A stretch of 64,000 nt of DNA, taken from NCBI GenBank assembly GCA_947568835.1, contig OX387604.1, forward strand, positions 5,839,360-5,903,359, read 5' to 3'. The notes under the pieces were generated by a model. The model did not search any database. It was not told the DNA's origin and worked only from the letters and a program-made list of their open reading frames with translations. Positions 11,563 to 23,900 of this stretch are shown here, piece after piece (the stretch's first letter is position 1; every line of letters starts with the position of its first letter). Origin of the DNA: Protonemura montana. Its lineage: Eukaryota > Arthropoda > Insecta > Plecoptera > Nemouridae. A program made the position numbers and the translations under genes.

Positions 11563-14329
11563 TGTTTGGGTTTTTATCTTCAAAACAAAATTTATAAGAA
11601 ACATTTCTCCTCGATAGTTTGAAATCTGTACATGGCAAAAAAACAGCCACTCTTCTTTCAGTGAATATGTCGCGAAGGGATGAACAGGCAGAAAAGCTCG
11701 TCCATCAAGGCGAACTAAAATGCTATCACGTCACCTAAGAGTATTTATGAAGACACAACTTAAGATTAGAGATGATATTATGATTATCTGGTGCCAATTC
11801 TGACTTCCATGCCAAAAATACAGTCGATTGCTCCAAATCTGTACAGTTTTCAAACCGAACCTCAGCGCCTCTCTAGCCTGGATATGGAAGTTGTCGGTTA
11901 TAAGGAACTAAGCTAGATGGCTCTACATGCAACCTCAAAGAGATCGAGCTTCATTCAGAGAGAGCACGTTTCATGGCGCGTGGTGGGGGACCGCGGCGAT
12001 TACGGTTGATTGTGTGCAAGTGCATATAGGTCCCCTCTCCAACACCCAGGTCCCGATCTCGGGCGATGCGATCCTTCCTACCTGCCTCACTGCCAGCGTA
12101 TAAGACCAAAGAGAAGTGAAGAGTGCGCGGTCTTCGATATGAAAACGCATAAGAATTCGTGTGAAATCTAAAGATTTAGACTCTTTTAGTTGCATTTACT
12201 TTTGAAAAGTATTTATTGATAATCGTCGTGCGTAATCGTGTGTGTCGATTGATGATTTTTGAGAGGTGCAACTAGGAAGAGTAGAGCATTGAATGCAGTC
12301 AGCCCTGAGCTCGATCGCAGGTCATCATCGCTCAGGTAACGTGGATGCTGCGACTGTGGCTGCACCTTGGCTGCACATGCCCACGTCGGTGATCTGGCGG
12401 CATCTCGCCCCATCTCGCCTACTCCACACTTTTCACACCTGGGGGACGTTTATATATTTCACGCCATATTCACGCTTCGGTTGTTTTCTGAGTACTTAAT
12501 TTTGAAATGTTTGACATAAAACTATTATTTTAAGTTATCATTCAACTTCGTGCGGATACGGATAGAAAAAATGTATATTGTGTTGATCTACATTGAAGTT
12601 GCTATATTACTGATTATGTATGTTCTTTCTTCACGGTTTTCCGGAGAAAATTCTGGAAACTCATGCAGAATGGAGACAGCAGTAATGCACTGGTATAGCT
12701 CATACAGTCGCTTACCTCTATGTTCTTAATTTATATTTTTGCGTGTTTTTTTAAGGTAGAATACCCAGACTGTTATGTTATCGACAAGGGGTTATCACAA
12801 ATCAACATCAGGATGACCTTTATGGATAGTAGTACTAAAACAAGTCGCGGTCAATGTCAGAGGCAGCGTCTAGAGAAGAAAAGATGTGAGCCGGACCAGT
12901 CGAATGCACTCGAATGCAAACAAGTAATGGCCATGATGACCGTGACCTATCGGCTTTGTGAAACCGTGATATTACGATATTTGTCATTCAACCACTCGAC
13001 ATATGTTTGTGACAAAACCTTACATTTGTCCTCTCTTCATATCCGCTTATGTTTCTCACAACCAGCTTGAGCAGGCTATGAAAAGGGTAAAAAATGTTGA
13101 TGAATTTCTGCTCCCGCATGTTGCTTTCCCGGTCATTTGATCCGTTTTCGTTTACTAAAATATTTGACCTCCCATCTGGTCTACATATTATGCTTTAATG
13201 CCTTAGTCAGCTGATTTTAACGTCTTTCCTCGCCAGAACATTCGGATATCGATGTTATGGGTTCTAGAGCCGAAATATGTGTTTCTTAATAATCATCTGA
13301 GCCATAATTGAGAGAAAAATATATGTCTGAAAAAGAAATTTCTTCCTATAGCTGTGTGCCGAGCATAAGCTTCCCATGTCTCCCCCCCCCCCCTGCACCT
13401 CCCCCTTTAACTTTGATTCAGATCCCTCAGTAAATTCTCATCAATTCGAAAAGAAAGTAGAGCTCGATTTGGTAATCATGAGTGCGTTCGGACGTCGCAC
13501 TGATAAAATTGGTTCTTTGACGGTTGAATAACGGTAATGTCAGTCCGCCAAGCTGCGCCAAGCTAACATGTTGACCGGACAGCGGCCAGGCGGTAGGATA
13601 ACGGCAATACACTAACTGTCACAACCTGTACCAGTCACTCGAATCGGCCAAGTCCGACCCTAGCCGGTTAGCAAAAGCAATCAGACCTATTATTGGGCGA
13701 GTGGTAAAAACTTCGCAGACACCCGCACCAGCACCCACACTACACCCAGTAGCGTCATCACATCAATCAGTCGGTGTTCTCATTTACTCGCTGCAGTTTG
13801 CACGTTATTTTCTGTCTCATGTACATCATCGGTATGCTTTTGGATATGTTTCATCGAGTCGTTTTGAAATATTCACCTGAGCGTGCTGACGTGTGTGCTT
13901 AGGAATGGGATTGAAATGGTTGTTAGATCACAAATTCCAGGGAATCAGACAAAGCACTCTATTGTCATCGTGGGTGTTCGCCTCAATGCTATTGGTTACC
14001 TTTGCTTGTGTACCCTATTCTTTTATTATACCACTGTAAAAGAATGCAGGCAACACCCTTAAAGCGATAACCCACCTGCAACTCATCGAAATGGTTGCTT
14101 TTTTTGGATGCCTATCCGCATTTCGAACTGGTTCCGCTTTAAGAATCTCTGTTTTTTTCATGTTATCTCAAAAAATATCTTTCCTTGATGCCAAATATTT
14201 CTCTGTGATAATTTAGTTTAGCACCCCATGGGCACCTTGGGCATGAGTCGCATGAACAATCGCATGAACTTGTGTTCCAGACCACCTTGATGAAACTGAT
14301 TGCCGCTAATTAGGCAGAAAATATTCACG
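11563..14329. other. Spacer upstream of the tetraspanin gene
   Basis: 2.8 kb without a supported gene. It includes a C12 homopolymer at 13382-13393. A GC-richer segment at about 13630-13800, with an arthropod initiator-like TCAGT near 13767, may hold the tetraspanin promoter and a 5' UTR exon. The short ORFs at 12.3 and 12.7 kb do not resemble known proteins. Confidence 0.4.
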
Positions 14330-17300
14330 ATGGGTCGAAGCGGCTACACCTGTGTCCGCCACATATTCTGCTGCCTGAATGTCGTCATGTGGGTTAGTAA
14401 AGTGCACACTTTCACGTCGTCTTCTTTTAAAGGACGACTCAGATTTTCATTGTAAATTTTTAATTGCAACTGTCACGAAGGTGAAAATGACTGAAAATGC
14501 TGACGTGAGATAAATTACTCTTGCTTTTATCAGTAAACTTGACTGCTCCTGTCAATTAGTATGACCTACGAACTCCAATATTGCTACAGGATGGTCTTCA
14601 TTCAATTCGTTGGCTGCAGTACTCGATTTCGCTAATACCCTCAACTAGCAACACAGCGAAATACTCACTTTCAAAATTTCCAGTTTTCACTAAAAGAAAT
14701 CGAGAAGCTTCCATACAGTGTTTCCATGAATTCCTTGCTATGCTGTCTAAATGGGACAAAAGAAACGCAGTGTCATGTCTTTGCACCTTCAACGACAAGT
14801 GTATAGGTGGGTGAACTGTTTAGCGGGTTAAAAAAACTCATTTCCTGACATGTTCTACTGTGGCACTAGTTTAATGGCGACGGTGAGTGAGTTGAGAGGG
14901 TGATGGTAAGGATGATGATGAACCAACCTAGCCTAGAGGAGAGAAAGGGAAACCCGGTGTCAGCCCAAAGCCTGTACTCCTATCGAAAACTCGAAGAACA
15001 GGATTCCTCCCCTAACCCATGCTGTCCAGAGACTTCAATGATTGTAATAATTTGAAACCCTCTAACACTTGCCATATGTATGATGGTCACCCATCCAATA
15101 CCCGACCCAGCGCAGTGTTGCTTAACTTCGGTGATCTCACGAAAATCGACGTTTGCAACACGCCAACCGTTCGGCTTAAGCAAAATTGAGCTGAGCCAGT
15201 TTAGAACTAGTAGACATCGTGAACATTACCAGTTCTGTTCGGTAAAGGGGTCGGAGAAGCAAACGTATGCAGGGTAAGTGGATAAATCTATGTTCCCCTT
15301 GGTGCTCTCGACAGGAGTAAACTACGTTGTGGCACCGAGTTTTTCCTACTCTTTTCTTGGCTAATGCGATCACCCTAACATTCACCGAAACTTTTATACC
15401 AATTCCACAAGGCCAAATGTCGTGTCGACTGTCAGTAAACACCACAAATCAACGTTTAAATAAAGCCAACATCAAACAGAATTTACTATGCAAATCCATG
15501 CGTTGAACTAGTAGAGCACACGCCACTGGTAACAAGTACATCACCTGAAAATAGTAAACCTAACATGTTTATTTTTTTTGGTTAGCTGTCGGGGTGCGGG
15601 ATGCTGGGGCTGGGCCTGTGGCTGAGATTTGCGTATAGTGGATATACGTCCCTACTACCGCAATATAGTATGGTCAGCGCCGACAGTATGTGTATAGCAA
15701 TTGGAGTGGTGGTCTTCATCGTCGCCTTCTTTGGATGCTGTGGCTCCTGGTTTCAAAGCAGATGCATGCTCATCACGGTACGGAATCACCAAGCACTCAT
15801 ATATTTTCAAATAATTTCCAATTTCTTTAATGTGACACAATACTCGTGGTCAAAAATGCCTGGCCAGTGGATTAACCGAATTTTCGTTAGTAAAAAAAAC
15901 AGGCAATTTTCAATGAGTGGGCCACACTATACTAAAGTATAAAGAGGATGTTAAAATACATTGTTGATTTCTAATGTTACATATGTTTTAGTCCTGACAT
16001 TGCTCTTATGCCTTGTTCTCTCTGCAGTATTTCAGCTTGGTGATCTTCATGTTCCTGGTAGAGTTCATGTTCGCCACACTTGCGTTTATATTCCGTGAGA
16101 ACCTTGGCTACACGCTAAGAGACGAGCTGAAGACCGGCATTGAAGAACATTACAACACTACTGCTGGCAACAATCTGGAGAAAATATGGACGCACATTCA
16201 CAATGAGGTGAATAGGACTGGGATTTTTTCTGACATATAATGTCTTTAAAATGTACTTCTTTTCGAATTTGAAATGCTCTTGGGAACTGCGAAGTGTTTT
16301 ATGACCTGTTCGTGTTCTTTGCAGTTCCATTGCTGCGGAGTGACTAACTACGAGGACTGGTACGCGATCAGCGCTTGGCCCCAGAGCAAATACGTCCCAG
16401 ACTCCTGCTGCCTTCCGCGGTACACCAACGTCACTGGTGCGTCCTGAATACGCGTACCCTACACACACGCTTGCACATTGCAGGGCAATTTCCTCAAGTG
16501 GGCAAGATATGTTTTCAATTCCACTTTAGCAGGCAAATAGCGTCGTAGTTCTCTAGATCTAGTAGGTTTTGGAATTATTTCCACACGAAAAATGTGCCTT
16601 GATCCGCTACTAAAAATGTATGATTCCTGATTTCCCATATTCGACTGTGAAAAATCAAATTCTTGTTGGGCTTACTGCAAAATGGTCTGCGATTGTACCG
16701 CATGACTCAGCTTTAATTGCTTTTTCAATATTTGAATTGTGATACATGCTCGAGCGCAATACAACACAAATAATATGGTATATTTTTTCGATGTAAGCAA
16801 GGTGCTTTGCTGTTTCAGGGTGTGGTCAGAGCGGCAACCCTGAGATTTGGTACTCAAATGGGTGTGCGGAGCAAGTGCAGATGTGGTTCGTGGAGAGGTT
16901 GCACATCGTGGGCATTGTCGGTCTGGTCGTGGCTTTCATACAGGTACCTACACAAAATACCGCCATTAGAGCTGGAGATCAACATGCCGGTTACGGGATT
17001 TAGCCAGGGATCGTGAGGCATTCTGAGGCTTGCAACATTTTAACCCATTAGAGTAATAAGGAAGTAATTTTGGCTGGTTTCGTAGAGAATATGGTACAAG
17101 CATAGAGACTATTCGAGACTGTGGTATAAGTTTGCTGTGACTCGCATTCAGAGGCGTCGTGGAAATGTTTAAATTTCTACTCGTAGCATCGACAAGAGGG
17201 CTTGGGGTGAGACATCGTAAAAAATGAATTCAAGCACAGGTTCAAGGTAACTTTTGTTGTAAATCTATTATGCATTTGCAACAAAAACAAATACAAACCA

Positions 17301-17589
17301 AATGTAAACCATTATGAACACTTTAAAACAAATGAAAGGAAAGTTGACTCTCAATACACCGGTTTAATCTGACTGGTTTGACGCTATGATTCCTGGTTCT
17401 ATTTTCGAATTGTCGAATTTTCGAAAGGATAATACCCACTTCTGTTACCCCGTGCTGTCCCATAAAAAAAACTCTAATTTTGTGATTTATTTTCAGCTGT
17501 TTGGATTGATTTCGTCGATGCTGCTGTTTTGCACAGTCAGACACAAGCGAACGTCACACACCTACAAGTCGTATGACCCCAACTCGTGA
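14330..17589 (+). CDS. Tetraspanin (four-transmembrane scaffold protein)
   Basis: Six exons: 14330-14392, 15586-15777, 16028-16207, 16325-16436, 16819-16943 and 17497-17589 (TGA), 254 residues, typical of the family. The N-terminus MGRSGYTCVRHIFCCLNVVM leads into TM1 (WLSGCGMLGLGLWLR). TM2 and TM3 are encoded by exons 2-3, and TM4 (IVGIVGLVVAFIQ) by exons 5-6. The large extracellular loop has the hallmark CCG at residues 148-150, PDSCC at 170-174 and cysteines 184 and 198, i.e. six loop cysteines for three disulfides. Juxtamembrane CC pairs near TM1 are probable palmitoylation sites. Tetraspanins organise membrane microdomains with integrins and receptors. No particular orthologue is named. 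AATAAA lies 166 nt after the stop. Confidence 0.93.
14840..15178 (-). mobile_element. 5S rRNA-derived SINE copy 3, with intact 5S control region
   Basis: On the - strand, positions 15174-15079 match 5S rRNA well: GAGATCACCGAAGTTAAGCA, then GGGTCGGGTATTGGATGGG and TGACC, covering the A box, intermediate element and C box. The same body as copy 2 follows (GGAGGAATCCTGTTCTTCGAG, CCGGGTTTCCC, CTAGGCTAGGTTG, CATCATCATCC). The 3' tail is lost. It lies in intron 1 of the tetraspanin gene, antisense to it and head-to-head with copy 4. Confidence 0.85.
15225..15450 (+). mobile_element. Degenerate 5S-type SINE copy 4 (no 5S head)
   Basis: It begins with ACCAGTTCTGTT, the first bases of the SINE body right after the 5S part. 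It then shares TTCCCCTTGGTGCTCTCGACAGG and GGCACCG with the family and ends with AGTAAACACCACAAATC. It lies in tetraspanin intron 1 next to copy 3 in the opposite orientation. Confidence 0.65.
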
Positions 17590-17754
17590 TTCCCAGGTCC
17601 CAAGCAGCATCTTAGATGTAGCAAACGCATTCTTTTTGTAGAAAGGGGGACCAACTACGCCAAGAAGCTAAATGGGAAATTTTACCCAATGTTTTCTCTT
17701 GCATCTTCCACACATTCCTAAAAATATGTAACATTACAGCATATATAGATTTAA

Positions 17755-17760
17755 AATAAA
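17755..17760 (+). terminator. Polyadenylation signal of the tetraspanin gene
   Basis: Canonical AATAAA 166 nt after the tetraspanin stop codon, followed by a T-rich segment. It is the only such hexamer close behind the stop. Confidence 0.7.
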
Positions 17761-18722
17761 GTCTATTTAATTTATTGACAACTTCTCGAAGAGAGCAGTA
17801 TGTTTTTTTTAATAAACATTTTGGCAGTTTGGATGAAACAAAGTTTGTTGCGCTGGGATGTCAGAATAACGTTAAATTTGCTTAAATGTTTAACATATCA
17901 TTCCATATTGATACCGAAACGCACGTTATTCCAGTAATACACGTTCCATGGAGATTGTTTTTTTATTGCCGTGAGACCACTTGAACTTTTTTCGTGTTTC
18001 CATTCGAATGGTTTTTGAGGATTACCCAATAATAGGACATGTAGGCAGTTGCTAACCAAAATTTCAATTTTAAGAATTTTTGTTTTGATTTAATGAATAC
18101 AAATGTGCCTTACATGTGTTAAGACGAGTTATTATATTACAAGCCTATTAATTTAGTGCCTAAGCTATTTAACGATGCTGTCGCCTTTCGTGTTACATTC
18201 TTGAGTGCCTCAAATGGAATCTGGAAAAGATTAATCCGGTTATTTCTAGAGGTTATTTAATTATTTTGTATAATTATTGTTATTACCTTTTATTAGTTAT
18301 AATAGTAGAGAAGCATTAGCTATTTCTAATTGATACAGAAGTGATAAATATGTGAATAGTGAAAATTAGATTATGTAATTGTAGAAGGTTAAACAATTTA
18401 ATGCCAAATGTAAAATGAATCTATTAAATTTGAAATTAACTTGTTGATTATTGATTTCTCAACAAGGCTCTTCTAATTTGTGTGTTTATCTTTAAACTCT
18501 TACGTCTATTGCCGTGCTGAGCAGATTTGTGAGTGTAGTGACGCCACCAACCACCCCTCTGCCAAATCCACTAAAACCCTCTCCGTCGTTTCCGTATTTG
18601 TCTTCTTCTCGAATTGTGTCTACAATCGGCTTTGGCTACAAAAAAAAAGAAAGTCATTATAGATTCCCCACTCACCCTTAAGGGGTTCTCTTATCCCACC
18701 CTGCGAAAACTGGAATTTGTGT
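17761..18722. other. AT-rich spacer downstream of the tetraspanin
   Basis: No gene is supported. On the - strand, 18570-18504 lies between an acceptor-like TTTTAG and a donor-like GTAAGA and is open in the phase needed to follow the secreted-peptide exon at 19137-19267. It is a weak candidate for that gene's second exon. Confidence 0.3.
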
Positions 18723-18796
18723 GCCCGGATAGCTTATTTGGTAGAGCAACCGATTGGCAATTGGGATGTCCTGGGTTCGTACCCCGGTTCGGTTGC
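18723..18796 (+). mobile_element. tRNA-Ala-like SINE head / tRNA pseudogene
   Basis: The sequence folds like a tRNA. The A box is ATAGCTTATTTGGTAGAGC; the anticodon arm is CCGA-TTGGCAA-TTGG (anticodon GGC, Ala-type); the B box is GGGTTCGTACC with the T arm CCGGG/CCCGG. The acceptor stem pairs poorly (GCCCGGA against GTTCGGT) and there is unrelated sequence right after it, so this is a SINE head or pseudogene and not a functional tRNA. The sequence after it (18797-18840) may be the SINE body. It differs from the tRNA-like unit at 54.8 kb. Confidence 0.7.
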
Positions 18797-19136
18797 ACAT
18801 TTTCCAGCCTAGCTTCCTTTCAATCATTTTAAAATGCCATCCTGTCATCTTGAAACAAATTCCGCAATTATTGTTCAAGTCTCACCTCACCTGCAAAAAG
18901 TTAGCAAGAACCCTTTGAATAAAACTGTATTGTGTCTTCTTCTCTGCAACGGAATCCTTGTCAAATCTTGCTCGATCCTTGTCGATGGGTGTGGGTGTAT
19001 TTTCTGTGACTGTCAACTAAAAAAAGTCTTCATTACAATTGAATCATGAATTAGTTTCAAAGCGCAAAATCGAGTAATCATCCAGATTCCGGTCATTGAT
19101 AGAAGCAATCAAGTAAGAAGTAAGGTAGATACCTAC

Positions 19137-19267
19137 CTGTTCTGTTGGTGAGGCGTCGTTTACACTGTCTGCCAGTTGCACCGGCATGGCGGAGAGCACA
19201 GTGCATGCAAGAAGTAAAACTATGAGTACATTGCACAAGCTGCTCCTGTGGATCAGCGACATTTCGA
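19137..19267 (-). CDS. First coding exon of an unidentified secreted peptide/protein precursor
   Basis: An exon on the - strand from acceptor TTGTTTCAG|TCGAA to donor GAACAG|GTAGGTAT. ATG is at 19262, and 42 codons end in phase 0 with ...NDASPTEQ. The product starts MSLIHRSSLCNVLIVLLLAC and has a clear signal peptide with probable cleavage after TVLSA; only about 17 mature residues follow before the splice. The acceptor five bases before the ATG implies a 5' UTR exon further up. A short signal-peptide exon like this is typical of neuropeptide or small secreted protein genes, but nothing identifies the family and the remaining exons are not certain. The possible next exon is 18570-18504. The upstream promoter would lie at or beyond 19.5 kb, near the oppositely transcribed PRODH2-like gene. 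Confidence 0.6.
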
Positions 19268-20926
19268 CTGAAACAAGGCGTTGCGAATCATTTTATTTTT
19301 GATGCCAATGTGTGTGCGTGTTTCTCTTATTTTTGGTTTCTTTAGCTTTTTTGTACAATGTTTCGCATATAGGTACTCGTATAAATTGTATGTACGTAAA
19401 CTGCGTGGTAACGGACCCCGTGTTGCTACCAGAATTTCTTTGCGTTCTCTTTTAATGATAACTTCCGAATTATCACACAATAAAGTAGTGTGTTCTGCAA
19501 TACATTGTGGTTTGGACAGAGCGTAAACTTACGTATATTGTTGAAGCAGACCGTATTGCTATGAAAAGTCTTTAGCTTCGCTTCTTGACGGCTCTAAAAT
19601 GCTACTGATACAGCAGGTCTTCCGCTGGTTCAAGAGAGAGATTTTGCGTGAAAACGTATCCCCTCCATCACTGACGGCACTTTGGCACGATACCACGGCA
19701 TGCACTTCAATTCATCATACAAATATTATTATTGAATGAAAGCTTGAATCTCTATTTCATCGGAAAGAATGAGCTAATGTCATTTAAAAACAAAATGATA
19801 TGTTTCCCTGAATTGATCATACATTTTTAGCCCATAAAAAAGTTACTCGTATGTTTGGACTCTAGAGGAATTTTTCGCACCATAAACATGTTTTAAACCA
19901 GATTCACTTTCAGTAATAAATTTTAAATCAAATAGTACCTATGTTAACGATTAGCAACTAGATGCATTCGATGTTGTTGCACCGATGTTTCGACATTTTA
20001 CAGGCGATTTCTTTGCTATAGTATTTTGTAGAATAAAAATGTTGTGCAGTGAAAGTTGTGATGAAACCTAAGAGCGATGGGTGAAAAGGTACACTTCCAC
20101 TGATCTGCTGTGATGTGTGTAGTGTGTAAATCCTAGCAGTTATGCTCGCGATGCGGCTCGATCGCGAAACGAATGTTTTAAGTCATGGGAATTAGTGGCT
20201 CACGCTGCTAGCGCCATTCAGGTGTCAATACCGCGACCTGGTACTGAACAGAAACTGATTCTGCGTTTCGCAGCCTTTGGTGCAGATACCGGCCATGGCG
20301 GGACAGTCTCTCGGTCATTGGGCACGGCCATAACGCATTACCTGTAGCGTATCACACTTTAAAACCGATAATTACAGACGATTTAAACGCTGGGGTTTAC
20401 AAATGAAAGTATTAATTTCCATGCATGACGACTGTCATCCGGAATGTATACTACGAAAAACCAATGTCTATGTTTAGAGGAATCAGCAGTGACTACAGTC
20501 TAGCACAATTGACTATAGTGAGGCCTGATCAAATTTTTTGTATTTACGTAATAATGCTTGGCACAGAGTTGGAGGCAGAATTATTTTGGTGCCAGTTGTT
20601 TTTTGCGTCCTGCCTAAACGGAATTGAACACACGCAATTTAGAATTCAGAGTATACGCTGACTGGGAGCGATCAGTAGCTCCAGAATATAATAACGGGAG
20701 AATTTTTGGACATCATGAAAAAAGTAAGGACCTATTTAAATATCAAACAGACATATTGAAGAGCAGACTTTATTGAAAAATAAACAGGCGAGGCAACTTT
20801 GGATTGATTAATTATGACATATGTATTAAACACAAATCAACACATTTTTACACATTTTGCGTATTTTTTTCTATTTTTTACGTGGAGTTTCTGGGTTTTT
20901 AGTTCACTTTGTGCTCTCCTAATCAC
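19268..20926. other. Divergent spacer between secreted-peptide exon and PRODH2-like gene
   Basis: 1.7 kb. A GC-richer stretch with several CpGs at about 20140-20350 stands out from AT-rich flanks and probably holds a promoter or 5' UTR. No complete coding exon for the PRODH2 N-terminus could be recognised; a small ATG-bearing exon may lie here. Confidence 0.35.
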
Positions 20927-23900
20927 AGCAGACCCTGTTGATTGCTGCCAACCTCGTCAATTCTACGCTGGTAAAGCGCGTACGACCGGCAATCTCACCA
21001 TGTTTCTGTCGGCGTGATAGTTGCAGCGGAACATCTTACAGTGAACTCGACTTCAATGACCATCGATCTGCATTTAGGCACAAAACCACTTGGGAGATAT
21101 TAAGAGGCCTTCTCGTATTGAGATTGTGTAGCTCAGATATCCTAGTTGACAACAGCTTAACAGTAAGCGTGCAAAATCCTACCTCAATCTCCATTCATTC
21201 ATTCACCAGAGTGATTATTATAGAGCAATTGATCGTTAAGGAGCATCAATTTTCAAGGTGCACAAAAATTAAGTGTCTGCCAAACATTTTTCCAGTTAAT
21301 GAGAGTTGGCAGAAAATTTCTTGGAGATCGTCTTCTAGGCTTCGTTCTGAATCCCACGATCTACGCACAGTTCGTAGCAGGCATGGATGAGAAATCACTT
21401 TCTTTGGTGACGATACATCTCCAAGAGCAGCGTCTTCGATTAATGGTTGCCCCAGCGCTGGAAGAAGACGTCGACGAATTCGTTACCTCTCAAGGAAAGT
21501 ACGATGCGAACTTGTCTCAGCTTTTGAAACTGGCAGAGATGACGTGCAGACAGGGAGGACCATTCCCTTGCCTCCAGTGTAAGATGTCTGGTTTGCTCCC
21601 AGCGCGAGTTTTAGTAAGTAGCTTACGTGAAGGGGCCAGTTTGCGAACCAGAATTTTTATCTTTCTAGCCTAAGTGTACTGCAACACAATTTCTTACGTT
21701 TTTATGTACAACTAAATCCGGTTTATTTTATTTTTTGTCAGAAAAATGTTTCAAGCACTTTCCCAAAACCAAGCAAGAAGATTGTCAAGTATTTGGCTTC
21801 AGAAATTACGCAACGAATTGTGTTAGAAGACCAAAAGGGTTGTCCAGAAATCTGGCCGACTATTAAATTGTCTGGAATAAGCGACCAAGACTTGGAGGAG
21901 ATTTCGAACGCTTTGACAAGACTAGCTACTATTGGTACAGCTATAGAAAAAAAAAAAGTCTCTTTAACATGGAGTGGCACCGGTGTGTATTTAGTATGCA
22001 ATGTAATTTTTTAAGGTGAATATGCACGTAAGAATAAATTGAGACTTCTGGTGGATGCTGAGTGGAGCTACATCAACCCAGGCTGTAGCGTACTGGCATT
22101 GGCAATGATGGCAGCATTCAACAAATCCCAAATTACAGTAGCCAACACCTACCAGTGCTATTTCAAGGTCAGACGCATTTTCTTTGGCAAAACTTTTGCC
22201 AAAAGTTGTTCTTTGGCGAGGCAAAACTTTATGAGTGATAACTTATCATTAATGGACCAATGTAAATTGTTCTAACAATTTTTTAGAATGCGCTGGCAAC
22301 TTCGAAATCGGAAATAGACATCTGTGATAAGCTTGGCTTTAGTTTTGCTGCCAAATTTGTACGAGGTGCGTATTTGGAGCGAGAAAAGCAAATAAATGCA
22401 TCAAACGTTTGCAGCTCATACCAGGAAACAGGTGAAAACTACAAAAGGTGCACAGGTTAATTATTTTGCCATTATTTCTTGAATCGAGGACCTGTATCAT
22501 ACTGCCATTGGGTTTATAGTTAGTCTGAGTTTCAGTGCTTATGTTAAACTGCCTTCGTGAAAATAACCAACCGGTTACTACTATACCGACAAAAATGGTA
22601 GTCACCGAAGATGTGGAGACACTGTCTTTTTGAGTTATGAGAGATTGCATTTCGTTATTTCTCACAGATTATTCTCATTTTAGGAATGGTTTATAATTAT
22701 TTTTTTATAATAATGCACCTGTGACTTGGTTTTCTTGCCGCAAATACTTAACTATAAATAAGGTGCAGTCATTGAGATAACTTTTTTAAACTTTGGGAAC
22801 TTGCTGGAATTTTACAATGCAGCGCTGTGGTCTCGAGGCCCGCGATGCAATTTTGAGTCCTATTTGCCGGTGCATTTGAGTTTTTTTTTTATTTCGGACT
22901 TCTTCATCTACAACTTTATTCTTTTGATCTTGGTTGGTGATGGCTATTTTTTTACGGGCAGTTTTTTTGTATTGTGCATGTGATCAAGTGTAAACAAAAC
23001 AACCACAGCTCAGTTAGAGTATTATAGATAATGTCAGATTTTCTCGGTACAGTAGTAAATCGAAATTGCCAGTGGCAAGTACACAAAAATTCATACCTAA
23101 AATGGCTGAAATGGCTAAAACCATTCGTAGCTGAAATGGTGCATTTCTGAAATCTGTTCAGCAAGCCTCCCTAAAGCTATTCCACCTTCATATAAGACGC
23201 TATTAGATTATAAGATCTCTGCAGATACTTTGCAAAGTCTTCGAAGATCTTACGTAATTGATGCTTCCTTCTTGTTATATCTACAATACAACTTTGTCCT
23301 CAGCACGAAAGTCACACCCCTCCACTGCGCACACTACATCAAAGATTCTAATAACCTATAACATATAGCCTTTGGTTATATACCATCTACCATCTCAGAG
23401 CCCTGATTGACTTTGTGAAGGAATAATTCTACGCTACAATACGTCTCGCTTAATACGTCACCCAACGTTTACACAACATGACAAAGTTACACTCTTACTT
23501 ATTGTAGGTACTAAATTTATGGTATCAAAAAAATGTATGCAAAATTATAAGCCTTCCTCCATCCGACCACCAGCTTTGATAAACTGTCTTCACAAATTTA
23601 AGTAGTACAATGCTCGACTCACCATTCCTCGTATAAGCGTTACAATGTGAATGGCAACAAAAAGACTGCTAGAAGATTGAGCGTACTCACTGAACGCTAG
23701 CATTCAACTGTTCTACAAGACTGTGCTATAAATATTTAGGCAAGGTTTGCAATATATCCTGTTTGTAGGGAACCTATTTTGTGTAAAACTCTTTTCGTTC
23801 AGAATACGTGTCCATACAAAACACTTTTCAGAGCAAGCCGAAGGCTGTAGAGGCTGCGGAATAAACTACTGTAAAAATCCTCATTCAGATACTATGTATT

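Noticed and set aside
12720-13070. 116-codon open frame as a possible gene
   Set aside because: No family resemblance, no splice or start context, composition like random AT-rich spacer.
20938-21390. Single 150-codon PRODH2 N-terminal ORF
   Set aside because: The frame is valid only to the donor at 21162; beyond that it runs into intron 1. The annotated protein splices to 21296.
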